Assembly (NCBI GenBank): GCA_946480785.1
Contig: CAMLLD010000078.1
Span: 1-30,914, forward strand
Direction: 5' to 3'
DNA: 30,914 nucleotides
From: an uncultured Blastocatellia bacterium
GTDB taxonomy: Bacteria > Acidobacteriota > Blastocatellia > Pyrinomonadales > Pyrinomonadaceae
The translations under genes were made by a program, and so were the position numbers. How positions within the stretch are numbered: position 1 is the stretch's first letter; each line of letters starts with the position of its first letter. Shown here one piece after another: positions 23,138-30,914 of the stretch. Below the pieces are notes generated by a model that saw nothing but the letters and a program-made list of their open reading frames with translations, searched no databases and was not told where the DNA came from.

Positions 23138-24742
23138 TCATGGCGAAAGCATGTAGACGTTGTTGCCGCCAGTCGCCACGTAAATACGCCCGTTTGCTAT
23201 GGCGGGCTCATTGTAGACCATGCTGCCGGACAGGGCGATGTTGGCCAGCACTGCCGGTTCAGGCACAAACTTGTAACCCATGATCAGACACAGGGCGTTG
23301 GAAACGTCGGGATTGCTGCAACGATAAGCCGGAGGCGGGACGAGGCTCGGATCAGCAATCGCCACGAGGTGGCCCGTGTCCGTGCCGACGTAAACGATGC
23401 CGTTTGTGATCGTCGGATTACCGAGAGAGTAAGTCGCGCCCGAAGCATTCGGTACGTCGATCAACCAGCGCAGTCGATCGGCGTCGGCGGCGCAGACGTT
23501 GAAGGCGTGCAGTCGTTTATAACCGCCGGTCACGCCCGAGATGGTGAGATTCAAACCACCATTCATCGCAACGTAAACATCGCCCCAGGCCGCGCCGCCG
23601 CGCATGTAGCGAGTGTCGCCATGAGTGGTACCGTCGCCTGGCGTAAACGGAATCGCATGCGGCGGAAACGACCAGCGGCGCGTGCCCGGACCTTCGTCGA
23701 GCGCGTGCGTCCAGCCGTCCTTCATCGTCGAGATGGCGACCTCGCCGCAGCTCGTCGACATGATAGTCGCGCCCGCCGACCAATCCGGATCGCCGTCCAT
23801 GATCCACGGCACCGGTTGGAACTTCCAGACGATCGCTCCGGTATTGCGGTTCAGCCTGATCATGCTGAGTCCGTTGTTCGGCGAAGGCTCGGTTGGCGCG
23901 CCTGACTTCGTGTTGCCGGTCGTGATGAAAACACTGTCACCGTGGGCCGCGACCGGCGCCCAGACGCCACCGCCTCGCGTCGTGTCGGCGCACGTGCCGG
24001 TGCTGCAATAAGTGAAACCCGCATCGATGGTGCCGTCCGCGAGCTTCACCGCAACGACCCGCCCCTTTTGAATCGGGTTGTCACACTGATCGGCGACGCC
24101 GACGTAAACCCTGTCCTCGAAAACGATCGGCGACGAGTAGCCGAGGTTCTCGTGAAACTCCGTTGTGCTGCCGCTCGTCAGACCGGTCAAGCGAGCGATG
24201 AGCGGCGACTTCCAAATCTCCGCTCCGGTCTTGGCGTTCAGCGCAAACAGCCGGCTGTCGCCGAGGTGCATGCCGATCGACTGATCGGGCGCGGCGAAGA
24301 TCACGGCGTCAGTGCCGTTGATCTTTGTGAGCGTGGCACTCGACGCAATGCCATAGCTCGAAGGATTGCATTTGAATTTTGTGACGAGTGGCGGGGCGCT
24401 GGGAGCGGGATATTGCCAGAGGAGTGTGCCCGTGTCGCCGTTCAGTGCGTAGAAGTAGCCGTTGCCGTTGCCGATGTAAACGATGTTGTCGTTAATAACC
24501 GGCGAAGCGCGGAAGCCCGCGTTTCCGGTTGGACCAGGCGGAGGTGCGGTCCAGGTCCAGCGTACAGCGAGGCCCGGAACTTTTGCGGGATCGGACAACG
24601 CGGTTTTGGTCGGCTGATTCGACGTGCGCCGGGCGTCGTAGTGAAAAGAATGCCACTCCTGCTCTTTGCATCCTGCAAGGAAAGTTAATAGGAAGATAGC
24701 GATAGCTGGTGTGATTAGATGGGGGCGAAAGTTGGGTTTCAT
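23138..24742 (-). CDS. PQQ-binding-like beta-propeller lipoprotein
   Basis: A 534-residue protein. ATG 24742 follows GGAGG by 5 bases. An N-terminal lipoprotein signal ends in LAGC with the lipidated Cys25. The rest is a PQQ-dehydrogenase-like propeller: RASPVINDNIVYIGNGNGYFYALNGDTGTLLWQ, SRLFALNAKTGAEIWKS, MIRLNRNTGAIVWKFQ, AIANGRIYVATGGNNVYML. Several Cys pairs (for example CSTGTCAD and YRCSNPDVSNALC) may be disulfides. I see no catalytic Asp/Glu/Ca signature of the quinoprotein dehydrogenases, so it may be a binding or structural propeller. It sits between two small exported genes on the same strand. Confidence 0.85.
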   Translation of the reverse strand: MKPNFRPHLITPAIAIFLLTFLAGCKEQEWHSFHYDARRTSNQPTKTALSDPAKVPGLAVRWTWTAPPPGPTGNAGFRASPVINDNIVYIGNGNGYFYALNGDTGTLLWQYPAPSAPPLVTKFKCNPSSYGIASSATLTKINGTDAVIFAAPDQSIGMHLGDSRLFALNAKTGAEIWKSPLIARLTGLTSGSTTEFHENLGYSSPIVFEDRVYVGVADQCDNPIQKGRVVAVKLADGTIDAGFTYCSTGTCADTTRGGGVWAPVAAHGDSVFITTGNTKSGAPTEPSPNNGLSMIRLNRNTGAIVWKFQPVPWIMDGDPDWSAGATIMSTSCGEVAISTMKDGWTHALDEGPGTRRWSFPPHAIPFTPGDGTTHGDTRYMRGGAAWGDVYVAMNGGLNLTISGVTGGYKRLHAFNVCAADADRLRWLIDVPNASGATYSLGNPTITNGIVYVGTDTGHLVAIADPSLVPPPAYRCSNPDVSNALCLIMGYKFVPEPAVLANIALSGSMVYNEPAIANGRIYVATGGNNVYMLSP

Positions 24743-24765
24743 TTTTACCTCCACATCGATGTGAG

Positions 24766-25242
24766 TTAAGGGACCCTGACGACGTAAGCCCGCAAAGTGA
24801 GGGGCACGTCCTTCGCGGCAACCTTGAGCTGCTCGCCTTCGGAAACCGAGAACGTTGAACCGTTCCCGACGTCCTGTCCTCCTCTATCGCCGATCGCTAC
24901 CGTCCCGTTTCCGTTTCGAACTTCAAACGTCGCGGCGCCCTGCAGCGGCACGGCGACCGCTTCGCGGCCGGGCGCAACGAGAAAGTCCTGCACGTCGACG
25001 TGGTAAGGATCTTTTGCTGTCGGCTCGACGGTGTAGACAGTTCGCGTCGCGAGACCCGGAGAGACTTGCGTGTAGCCTTTTTGCGGTTCCACATTCGACA
25101 GCTTCATCTGGTCCGGCGGCGGTGGCGACGGCAAAGGACCCGTTCCGCTGGCGCCGCCGCTACTGCGGCATGCGCCCTGGAACTGGAGGACCAGCAACAA
25201 AGCGAACGTTAAAAAGGTGAGCGTGGTCTTAGGTATTCTCAT
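24766..25242 (-). CDS. Exported hypothetical protein, possibly cupin-like
   Basis: A 158-residue protein. ATG 25242 has GGGGG about 5 bases upstream. The signal segment (TTLTFLTFALLLVLQFQGAC) ends near a cysteine, but QGAC is a poor lipobox, so lipidation is uncertain. A Gly/Pro/Ser-rich linker (GGASGTGPLPSPPPPDQ) is followed by a beta-rich domain: YHVDVQDFLVAPGREAVAVPLQGAATFEVRNGNGTVAIG, then GSTFSVSEGEQLKV and LRAYVVRVP, in keeping with a cupin-like fold. It is the first gene of the three-gene unit with the PQQ-type propeller. Confidence 0.7.
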   Translation of the reverse strand: MRIPKTTLTFLTFALLLVLQFQGACRSSGGASGTGPLPSPPPPDQMKLSNVEPQKGYTQVSPGLATRTVYTVEPTAKDPYHVDVQDFLVAPGREAVAVPLQGAATFEVRNGNGTVAIGDRGGQDVGNGSTFSVSEGEQLKVAAKDVPLTLRAYVVRVP

Positions 25243-25446
25243 AAGAACCCCCACTTTCAATCGAAGGATGCGACCCCTTGAGACCGATGGAACGATGCGC
25301 GAGGTGAACGGTTGTCTCCAGGCTGATTTTGGCGAGTCGGTCGTGTGGGCAGGCTCGTGAAGCTTCAGCCTTCTGGGAAAATTGCAGCCGCACCATACTC
25401 GCCTACAAACAAATAGTCAACAATTTGCTTGTGATAAGTGGACCGT

Positions 25447-25475
25447 GTGACTTGCGCGCTTATTCACGGTATCAT
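25447..25475 (+). promoter_or_regulatory. Candidate uvrA promoter
   Basis: -35 GTGACT (25447-25452) and -10 TATCAT (25470-25475) are separated by 17 bases, with a start predicted near 25482, about 50 bases before uvrA. The rest of the 25243-25531 gap shows nothing I can support. Confidence 0.4.
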
Positions 25476-25531
25476 TTCCGGTTTGCTAAAGAGCCGGATT
25501 CGCGTCTGTGGAGTCCCGCAGTGTTTTAAGC

Positions 25532-28384
25532 ATGTCGCAAGAAGCTATCCAAGTCAGAGGCGCGCGCGTCAATAATCTCAAGAACGTCTCGTTCTCAATC
25601 CCGATCAACCAGATGACGGTGGTCACGGGCGTGAGCGGCTCGGGCAAGTCGTCGCTCGCTTTCGACACGATCTACGCCGAAGGACAGCGGCGCTATGTCG
25701 AATCGCTTTCGGCGTACGCGCGACAGTTTCTCGAGCGCATGGACAAGCCCGACGTCGACGAGGTCAGCGGCATCGCGCCGGCGATCGCGATCCGGCAAAA
25801 GAACTCGACGCGCAATCCCCGTTCGACCGTCGGCACGCAAACCGAGATTTACGATTATTTGCGACTGCTCTTCGCACGCGTCGGCCAGACGTTTTGCCGC
25901 GTCTGCGGACGGCTCGTCTCGCGCGACTCGCCGGAATCCGCGGCTGATGAGGTACTCAGCACTTTGCCTGAAGGCACACGGTTCTACGTGCTCTTTCCGG
26001 CTGGGGTGGGAACCGCCGCACGGGCGGACGAAGAAACTGAGAAGCCGTCGAAACGGCGCGCATCTGCGTCCGTGCGGCAATCGATTACGGCGCACGTAAT
26101 GAGTCTGATGCAGCGCGGTTTCACACGGCTTTTTGTTGACGGCAACGTGATCGAGCTCAACTCGCCGGACGATTTCACTCGCAACGATTTTAAAGACGTT
26201 TTCGTGCTTGTGGATCGTTTGACGGCGCGTTCTGATGTGCGCCAGCGCCTCGTCGATTCGCTCGAGATCTGTTTTCAGGAAGGTCACGGCAGCGCGGTGA
26301 TCGAAACTGCTGGACCAGACGTGCAGCGTTTTCGGTTTTCCGAACACTTCGAATGTCGTTACGACCGCACCGTCTACGCGACGCCCGAGCCGCGTCTGTT
26401 CAGTTTCAACAATCCGTACGGCGCGTGTCCGACGTGCCAGGGATTTGGCAACACGATCGGACTCGATCTGAACTTGGTAATTCCCAACCCGGGTCTGTCT
26501 TTGAAAGAAGGCGCGATCGAACCGTGGACCAAGCCGCAGCACGAGTGGGCCATGTCGGAGCTGAAGCAGTTCTGCCGCTCGGAAAAGATCTCGATGACCA
26601 CGCCGTTCAATCAACTGCCGCGCGCGGACCAGCGGGCGATCGTTGAAGGTCGCGGGGACTTCGGCGGCGTGCGTGGTTTCTTCGAGTGGATGGAGACGAA
26701 GAAGTACAAGCTGCACGTGCGTGTGTTTCTGTCGAAGTATCGCGGCTACACGTTGTGTCCTGATTGCGGCGGCGGACGTTTGCGGCAGGAGGCGCGCGAC
26801 GTTCGCGTCGGCGGGCGCACGCTGCCGGAGTTGTGCTCGTTGTCGATCAAGGATGCGTCCGAGTTTTTTGATTCGCTCGAGCTCTCGACCGAACAGGCGG
26901 CGATTGCCGAACGGATCTTGTTTGAAGTGCGGCGTCGTTTGCGGTTTCTGGTTGAGGTCGGGCTTGATTATCTAACGTTGGACCGTCTCGCGTCGACACT
27001 CTCCGGCGGTGAAGCGCAGCGCATTCAACTCGCGACGAATCTCGGATCGTCACTCGTCGGCGCGCTTTACGTGCTCGACGAGCCGTCGATTGGTCTGCAT
27101 CCGCGCGACAACGATCGTTTGATTCGTCTGTTGAAAAACCTGCGCGACATCGGTAACACGGTGCTCGTCGTCGAACACGATGCCGAGATGATGCGTTCCG
27201 CCGATCACATTCTCGACATCGGTCCCGCAGCAGGCGAGCTCGGCGGACGCGTGATCTACGAGGGCGACTTTCCTGGTCTGTTGCATGACGAAGCTTCTTT
27301 GACTGCGCGCTATCTTCGCGGTGACGCGGAGATCAAAGAGCCAAAGCAACGACGTTTGCCGCAGAAACGGCGCATCACGATCCAGGGCGCGTCCGAACAC
27401 AACCTCAAATCGATCGACGTTGAGATTCCGTTGGACATGCTTGTGTGTGTGACGGGCGTGAGTGGTTCGGGCAAGTCGACGCTGATTCACGACTGCATTT
27501 ACGCGGGGCTGAAGAAACAGCGCGGCGATTGGCAGGGACACGTCGGCGCCTTTCAGAGGCTCGAAGGCGGGCAGTTTATCGACGATGTAATTCTCGTGGA
27601 CCAGTCGCCGATCGGGCGCACGCCGCGTTCGAATCCGGTGACGTACATTAAAGTTTATGACGCGATTCGCGAAGTGTTTGCCGGCACACGCGAGGCACAA
27701 GCGCGCGGCTTCGATCCGTCGCACTTCTCGTTCAACTTGCCCGGCGGGCGTTGTGAAGTTTGCCAGGGTGACGGCACGGTTACGGTCGAGATGCAGTTTC
27801 TCGCGGACATCGAGCTGGTTTGCGAAGAGTGCAAGGGCACGCGGTTCAAGCAACAGATTCTCGACGTGCGTTATCGCGGCAAGAACGTGCACGAAGTGTT
27901 GAGCATGACGGTGCGCGAAGCGATCAACTTCTTTCGCGAAGTGCCGAAGATTACGAACCGTCTGCGTGTGCTGGATGACGTGGGGCTCGGTTATCTGCGT
28001 CTGGGCCAATCGGCAACGACGTTGTCCGGCGGTGAAGCGCAGCGTATCAAACTCGCAGCGCACTTGTTGAAGCGTACTGGCGCGAAGACGCTCTACATCT
28101 TCGACGAGCCGACGACGGGCTTGCACTTCGACGACATCAACAAACTACTCGCCGCGTTTCGCGCGCTGATCGATGCGGGCGGATCGTTGCTGGTGATCGA
28201 ACACAATCTCGACGTGATCAAGACCGCGGACCACATCATCGACCTCGGCGCGGAAGGTGGTGATGCGGGCGGTTACGTTGTCGGCGTAGGCACCCCCGAA
28301 GAGATCATGAACCTGCCGCAGTCGCACACCGGCCGCTTTCTGCGCGACTACCTGGCGAAGTCAAACGGGCACGTACAGCCCTGA
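25532..28384 (+). CDS. uvrA: Excinuclease ABC subunit A
   Basis: ATG 25532 gives 950 residues (normal length); an upstream in-frame GTG at 25508 is less likely. UvrA is the DNA-damage sensor of nucleotide excision repair and loads UvrB. It contains two ABC ATPase modules: Walker A GVSGSGKS at residues 33-40 and again near residue 642, signatures [19 protein letters not shown] and [19 protein letters not shown], and Walker B segments [15 protein letters not shown] and [15 protein letters not shown]. Zinc modules are visible ([33 protein letters not shown]...CEECKGTRF). All expected parts are present. It is followed after 40 bp by a yqeY-type gene. Confidence 0.97.
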   Translation: MSQEAIQVRGARVNNLKNVSFSIPINQMTVVTGVSGSGKSSLAFDTIYAEGQRRYVESLSAYARQFLERMDKPDVDEVSGIAPAIAIRQKNSTRNPRSTVGTQTEIYDYLRLLFARVGQTFCRVCGRLVSRDSPESAADEVLSTLPEGTRFYVLFPAGVGTAARADEETEKPSKRRASASVRQSITAHVMSLMQRGFTRLFVDGNVIELNSPDDFTRNDFKDVFVLVDRLTARSDVRQRLVDSLEICFQEGHGSAVIETAGPDVQRFRFSEHFECRYDRTVYATPEPRLFSFNNPYGACPTCQGFGNTIGLDLNLVIPNPGLSLKEGAIEPWTKPQHEWAMSELKQFCRSEKISMTTPFNQLPRADQRAIVEGRGDFGGVRGFFEWMETKKYKLHVRVFLSKYRGYTLCPDCGGGRLRQEARDVRVGGRTLPELCSLSIKDASEFFDSLELSTEQAAIAERILFEVRRRLRFLVEVGLDYLTLDRLASTLSGGEAQRIQLATNLGSSLVGALYVLDEPSIGLHPRDNDRLIRLLKNLRDIGNTVLVVEHDAEMMRSADHILDIGPAAGELGGRVIYEGDFPGLLHDEASLTARYLRGDAEIKEPKQRRLPQKRRITIQGASEHNLKSIDVEIPLDMLVCVTGVSGSGKSTLIHDCIYAGLKKQRGDWQGHVGAFQRLEGGQFIDDVILVDQSPIGRTPRSNPVTYIKVYDAIREVFAGTREAQARGFDPSHFSFNLPGGRCEVCQGDGTVTVEMQFLADIELVCEECKGTRFKQQILDVRYRGKNVHEVLSMTVREAINFFREVPKITNRLRVLDDVGLGYLRLGQSATTLSGGEAQRIKLAAHLLKRTGAKTLYIFDEPTTGLHFDDINKLLAAFRALIDAGGSLLVIEHNLDVIKTADHIIDLGAEGGDAGGYVVGVGTPEEIMNLPQSHTGRFLRDYLAKSNGHVQP

Positions 28385-28424
28385 GCGCAGCGCACACCGC
28401 GCTTATGAAACCGGAGGATCCTTT

Positions 28425-28877
28425 ATGAGTCTTAGCGAACAGATAATCGCTGACCTGACCGCGTCGATGAAGGCGCAGGACACGCAGCGCACCTCGACGT
28501 TGCGGATGGTGAAAGCCGCGATGATGAACCGCAAGATCGAAAAGGGCAGCGAACTCGACGACGACGAGATGCAGAAGCTTTTGGGTTCTCTCGTGAAGCA
28601 ACGGCGCGATTCGATCGAGCAGTACGAGAAAGCCGGCCGCCAGGAACTCGTTGACAAAGAGCAGGCCGAGATCGCCGTGATCGAAACCTACCTCCCCCAA
28701 GCCGCCTCTGCCGCCGAAATCGAAGCGGCAGTCACAGCCGCCATCGCCGAAACCGGCGCCACCTCCATCAAAGACATGGGCCGCGTCATGAAAGCCACCC
28801 AAACCCTCCTCTCCGGCAAAAACGCCGATGGCAAGCTCGTGGCAGACACCGTGAAGGCGAAATTAACTGCAGGATAA
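28425..28877 (+). CDS. GatB/YqeY domain protein
   Basis: A 150-residue protein starting at ATG 28425 with GGAGG upstream. The sequence matches the YqeY family: LSEQIIADLTASMKAQDTQRTSTLRMVKAAMMNRKIEKG, LVKQRRDSIEQYEKAGRQELVDKEQAEIAVIETYLPQ, and the C-terminal KDMGRVMKATQTLLSGKNADGKLVADTVKAKL, related to the tail domain of GatB. The role may concern tRNA-dependent amidotransfer, but stand-alone members have no firmly assigned function. It is co-directional with uvrA and converges with the hydrolase gene, only 11 bp separating the stops. Confidence 0.92.
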   Translation: MSLSEQIIADLTASMKAQDTQRTSTLRMVKAAMMNRKIEKGSELDDDEMQKLLGSLVKQRRDSIEQYEKAGRQELVDKEQAEIAVIETYLPQAASAAEIEAAVTAAIAETGATSIKDMGRVMKATQTLLSGKNADGKLVADTVKAKLTAG

Positions 28878-28888
28878 CCTGACGGACT

Positions 28889-29974
28889 TCACTGCCCACA
28901 TTTGAACGACTCGGGGTAGGAGGCGAGGTAGGTTCGCACGGCGGGTGGGAGGGGGCGGAGGAAGTCGGTGGCGTTGAAGGAGCGTTCGATTAGATCGCGG
29001 TTGGCTTTGCGAGTGTAGTCGGTGAACTTTGCGGTTACGTCGCCGGTTTCCGCGGAGTTGACGTCGAAGATCTTCACCGTTGTGCCGCACGCGTAATCAA
29101 AAGCTTTCATATCGACCCACTTGATCTGCGGGCTTTGCAACGTGCGGAAGTAGATCCGCCCGCGCTTCTGATCGTAAACGGCGGTCCATTGCGACGGATC
29201 CTTCGTCGGGTTCTTTTGCGCCGCGTCGCTCAGGACCTCGAAGGCGTACTTGATTGCCTCGTCGCCTGTTAACGGGCGTCTTTCATATTCCTCGGTCTTC
29301 TTCGTCGCTCTCACAAAACGGTCGAAAGAATCGTTCGTGGTCGTCTTCGCCACATCAGCGTGCGACGCAAAATTTCGCGAGTCGTCGTAGGTGTTGTTCG
29401 TGAGCGCGGGTATCGGCAGATTCGCTCCGGTGTGAACGATCATTTGACCCTGAATGAACTCCAATGTGGCCGCGTTTCCCGCTTTGTCGCTGATCAGGTA
29501 ATGCACTTTCACTTCGGATTCAATGCGAACCGCTGCGCCGTTCTTGATCGCTTCGCTCGTGGTGCCTGAAGTGTCGAGCAGATACTGCACCCACTCCTGC
29601 GTTCCGAGCGCGGGCCGCGCGTCGGCGCGCGGATATTCTGTTTCGTCGAGCCAGAGCTGTTCGACGACGAGGCCGGCTTCGTTCATACCGCCGGCCGGGT
29701 TCTCGCGGCCATACTGGTTGAAGGTGACGCTGCCATACTTCGATACCCATTTCGCGACGTTGTCCGACTCGACAGTTGTAGCGATCTTCGCGACGCCACG
29801 CTTATTGATCATCACGAGCCCATCGCCAATGATCCAGTCGTAATTGCGTCCGAACAGGACTTCACCTTTGCCCACAAGGCAGAAGGTCGTGCAAGCAAAC
29901 GGCGCTAGGGGAAACGAAACGAGAACCAGAACCACGCAAATGATCGAACCCAACGTCGACGCAAACTTTTTCAT
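28889..29974 (-). CDS. Exported linear amide C-N hydrolase (choloylglycine-hydrolase-like Ntn hydrolase)
   Basis: A 361-residue protein. ATG 29974 has GAGG 6 bases upstream. The signal peptide (residues 1-27, ending APFA) is followed directly by Cys28 (CTTFCLVGKGEVLFGRNYDW), so cleavage by signal peptidase would expose the Cys as the N-terminal nucleophile of an Ntn hydrolase. Other family positions: Arg43 and Asp46 in GRNYDW, and Asn98 in NPAGGMNEAGLVVEQLWL. By family, it hydrolyses linear amide bonds (bile-salt, penicillin V or acyl-homoserine-lactone amides); the substrate here is unknown, and its location would be extracytoplasmic. Confidence 0.87.
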   Translation of the reverse strand: MKKFASTLGSIICVVLVLVSFPLAPFACTTFCLVGKGEVLFGRNYDWIIGDGLVMINKRGVAKIATTVESDNVAKWVSKYGSVTFNQYGRENPAGGMNEAGLVVEQLWLDETEYPRADARPALGTQEWVQYLLDTSGTTSEAIKNGAAVRIESEVKVHYLISDKAGNAATLEFIQGQMIVHTGANLPIPALTNNTYDDSRNFASHADVAKTTTNDSFDRFVRATKKTEEYERRPLTGDEAIKYAFEVLSDAAQKNPTKDPSQWTAVYDQKRGRIYFRTLQSPQIKWVDMKAFDYACGTTVKIFDVNSAETGDVTAKFTDYTRKANRDLIERSFNATDFLRPLPPAVRTYLASYPESFKCGQ

Positions 29975-30083
29975 GACAAACCTCGGAACTTGAAATCGGC
30001 AGGCGAGAGAGATTAATTTGATGGCGACGCTCAATTCCTCAAAGGGCGCTCAATTCTCTCTCAATTGTTTCTCAGTACTGGCT

Positions 30084-30914
30084 ATGAGCACGTCCGGCGA
30101 ACAGTTTTACGAGTTTGGCGACTTCCGCATCGACGTCGCCAACCGCCTGCTGTTCCAAGACGGACAGGCGTTGTCGCTTACGCCGAAGACTGTCGAGACG
30201 CTGATCGCGTTGGTAAGAAGCAAAGGCGAGGTGCTGAACAAAGACGAGTTGCTGAAAACGATCTGGCCGGATCGTATAGTCGAGGAAGGAAATCTCACGC
30301 AGAACATCTACCTGCTGCGCAAAACGCTCGGCAAAGCGCCGGACGGAAAGGACTACATCGAAACAGTTCCTCGCCGCGGCTATCGTTTCGCCGGCGAACT
30401 ACGCACAACGTCACGAACAAACTCAGCAGAACAATCGAGAGTACGTGTCTCGCGGTCTCGCTGGCTGTGGCTAGCAGGCGCGCTGCTAGTGGCGGTATCA
30501 GCGATCACCGGTTACTTCGCGCTGAGTCGCACAGTCAAATCCTCCGGCGCGAACCCTGCGCCCGCTACCGAGCCGTACAAGAAAGGACTCTACTTCGCAA
30601 GCAAAGGAACGACAGCCGCTCTCGAACAATCGATCCAGCAATTCGAAGAAGCGCTGCGCCTCGACCCCAACTCAGCCCTCGCCTACGCGGCACTATCTCA
30701 ATCTTACGCAGCGCTAAGCTCGCATTACGACGCCCAGGCGCTAACTCCAAACGAAGCTCTCACCAAAGCAAAAACGGCCGCCACGAAAGCAGTCGAACTG
30801 GACGATTCACTCGCCGAGTCACATACGGCGCTCGCCCTCGTGAATCAACATTACGATCTCGACTGGCCGGCAGCCGAGAAACAATTCCGTCGCGCTGTGG
30901 AGTTGAACCCGAAC
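30084..30914 (+). CDS. CadC/OmpR-type winged-helix transmembrane regulator with TPR region, 3'-truncated
   Basis: Open to the right edge; 277 residues seen. ATG 30084 has no strong ribosome binding site. Residues about 8-106 are an OmpR/PhoB-type winged helix (FGDFRIDVANRLLF, LTPKTVETLIALVRSKGEVLNKDELLKTIWPD, NIYLLRKTLG, IETVPRRGYRFAGEL). One transmembrane segment follows at about 127-147 (WLWLAGALLVAVSAITGYFAL), placing the C-terminal part outside the cytoplasm. From about residue 165 are TPR-like helices (EQSIQQFEEALRLDPNSALAYAALSQSYAAL, AEKQFRRAVELNPN). CadC-like architecture; signal and target genes unknown. It is divergent from the Ntn hydrolase gene. Confidence 0.9.
   Translation, partial: MSTSGEQFYEFGDFRIDVANRLLFQDGQALSLTPKTVETLIALVRSKGEVLNKDELLKTIWPDRIVEEGNLTQNIYLLRKTLGKAPDGKDYIETVPRRGYRFAGELRTTSRTNSAEQSRVRVSRSRWLWLAGALLVAVSAITGYFALSRTVKSSGANPAPATEPYKKGLYFASKGTTAALEQSIQQFEEALRLDPNSALAYAALSQSYAALSSHYDAQALTPNEALTKAKTAATKAVELDDSLAESHTALALVNQHYDLDWPAAEKQFRRAVELNPN

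Noticed and set aside
27050..28126. Long open frame antisense to uvrA
   Set aside because: Opposite strand of a clearly conserved gene, with no family features.

Overview
The window is about 30.9 kb of GC-rich bacterial chromosome, gene-dense on both strands. Gene content points to Acidobacteriota, probably class Blastocatellia. There is a long carboxypeptidase-regulatory-like TonB-dependent receptor of the acidobacterial Oar type and a VWFA-related acidobacterial protein. There are also YVTN and PQQ-type beta-propellers, a BlaI/M56 pair and a CadC-like winged-helix/TPR regulator. The phylum is inferred from these families; no rRNA or marker tree is available.

Layout. 1-2021 (+): 3' part of an S41 peptidase and a small secreted Cys-rich protein. 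2081-8597 (-): a likely long operon, read right to left: a 5'-nucleotidase split into two genes (C-domain then metallophosphatase domain), an RpiB-family isomerase with an unusual N-terminal extension, DeoC, GlgC, a seven-bladed YVTN propeller and a small hypothetical. 8692-10153 (+): hypoxanthine phosphoribosyltransferase and a metallo-beta-lactamase-fold enzyme. 10199-12578 (-): a VWA protein followed by phosphopentomutase (DeoB). 12684-12997 (+): promoter, tRNA-Val(UAC) and tRNA-Asp(GUC). 12998-15199: a roughly 2.2 kb, more AT-rich insertion bounded by an exact 18-bp repeat of the tRNA-Asp 3' end, carrying three unknown genes and HicBA. 15276-18027 (+): promoter and structured RNA, moeA, moaC and an M50B-like membrane protein. 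18024-25242 (-): TonB-dependent receptor, a BlaI/M56 pair, and three genes for exported proteins (two small beta-rich proteins around a PQQ-type lipoprotein). 25447-28877 (+): uvrA and a YqeY protein. 28889-29974 (-): an exported choloylglycine-hydrolase-like Ntn hydrolase. 30084-end (+): a CadC-like regulator.

How the genes fit together. 5'-nucleotidase, Hpt, DeoB, DeoC and RpiB form a nucleotide and deoxyribose salvage neighbourhood. DeoB makes deoxyribose 5-phosphate and DeoC cleaves it to glyceraldehyde 3-phosphate and acetaldehyde. Both DeoC and the RpiB-like protein start with a short amphipathic helix resembling bacterial microcompartment (BMC) encapsulation peptides. The RpiB-like protein also has a segment resembling the N-terminus of EutT. 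This suggests that they are cargo of a sugar-phosphate-using microcompartment whose shell genes lie outside this window. This is the most interesting signal here, followed by the tRNA-Asp island with a possible -1 frameshift gene and the unidentified structured RNA before moeA.
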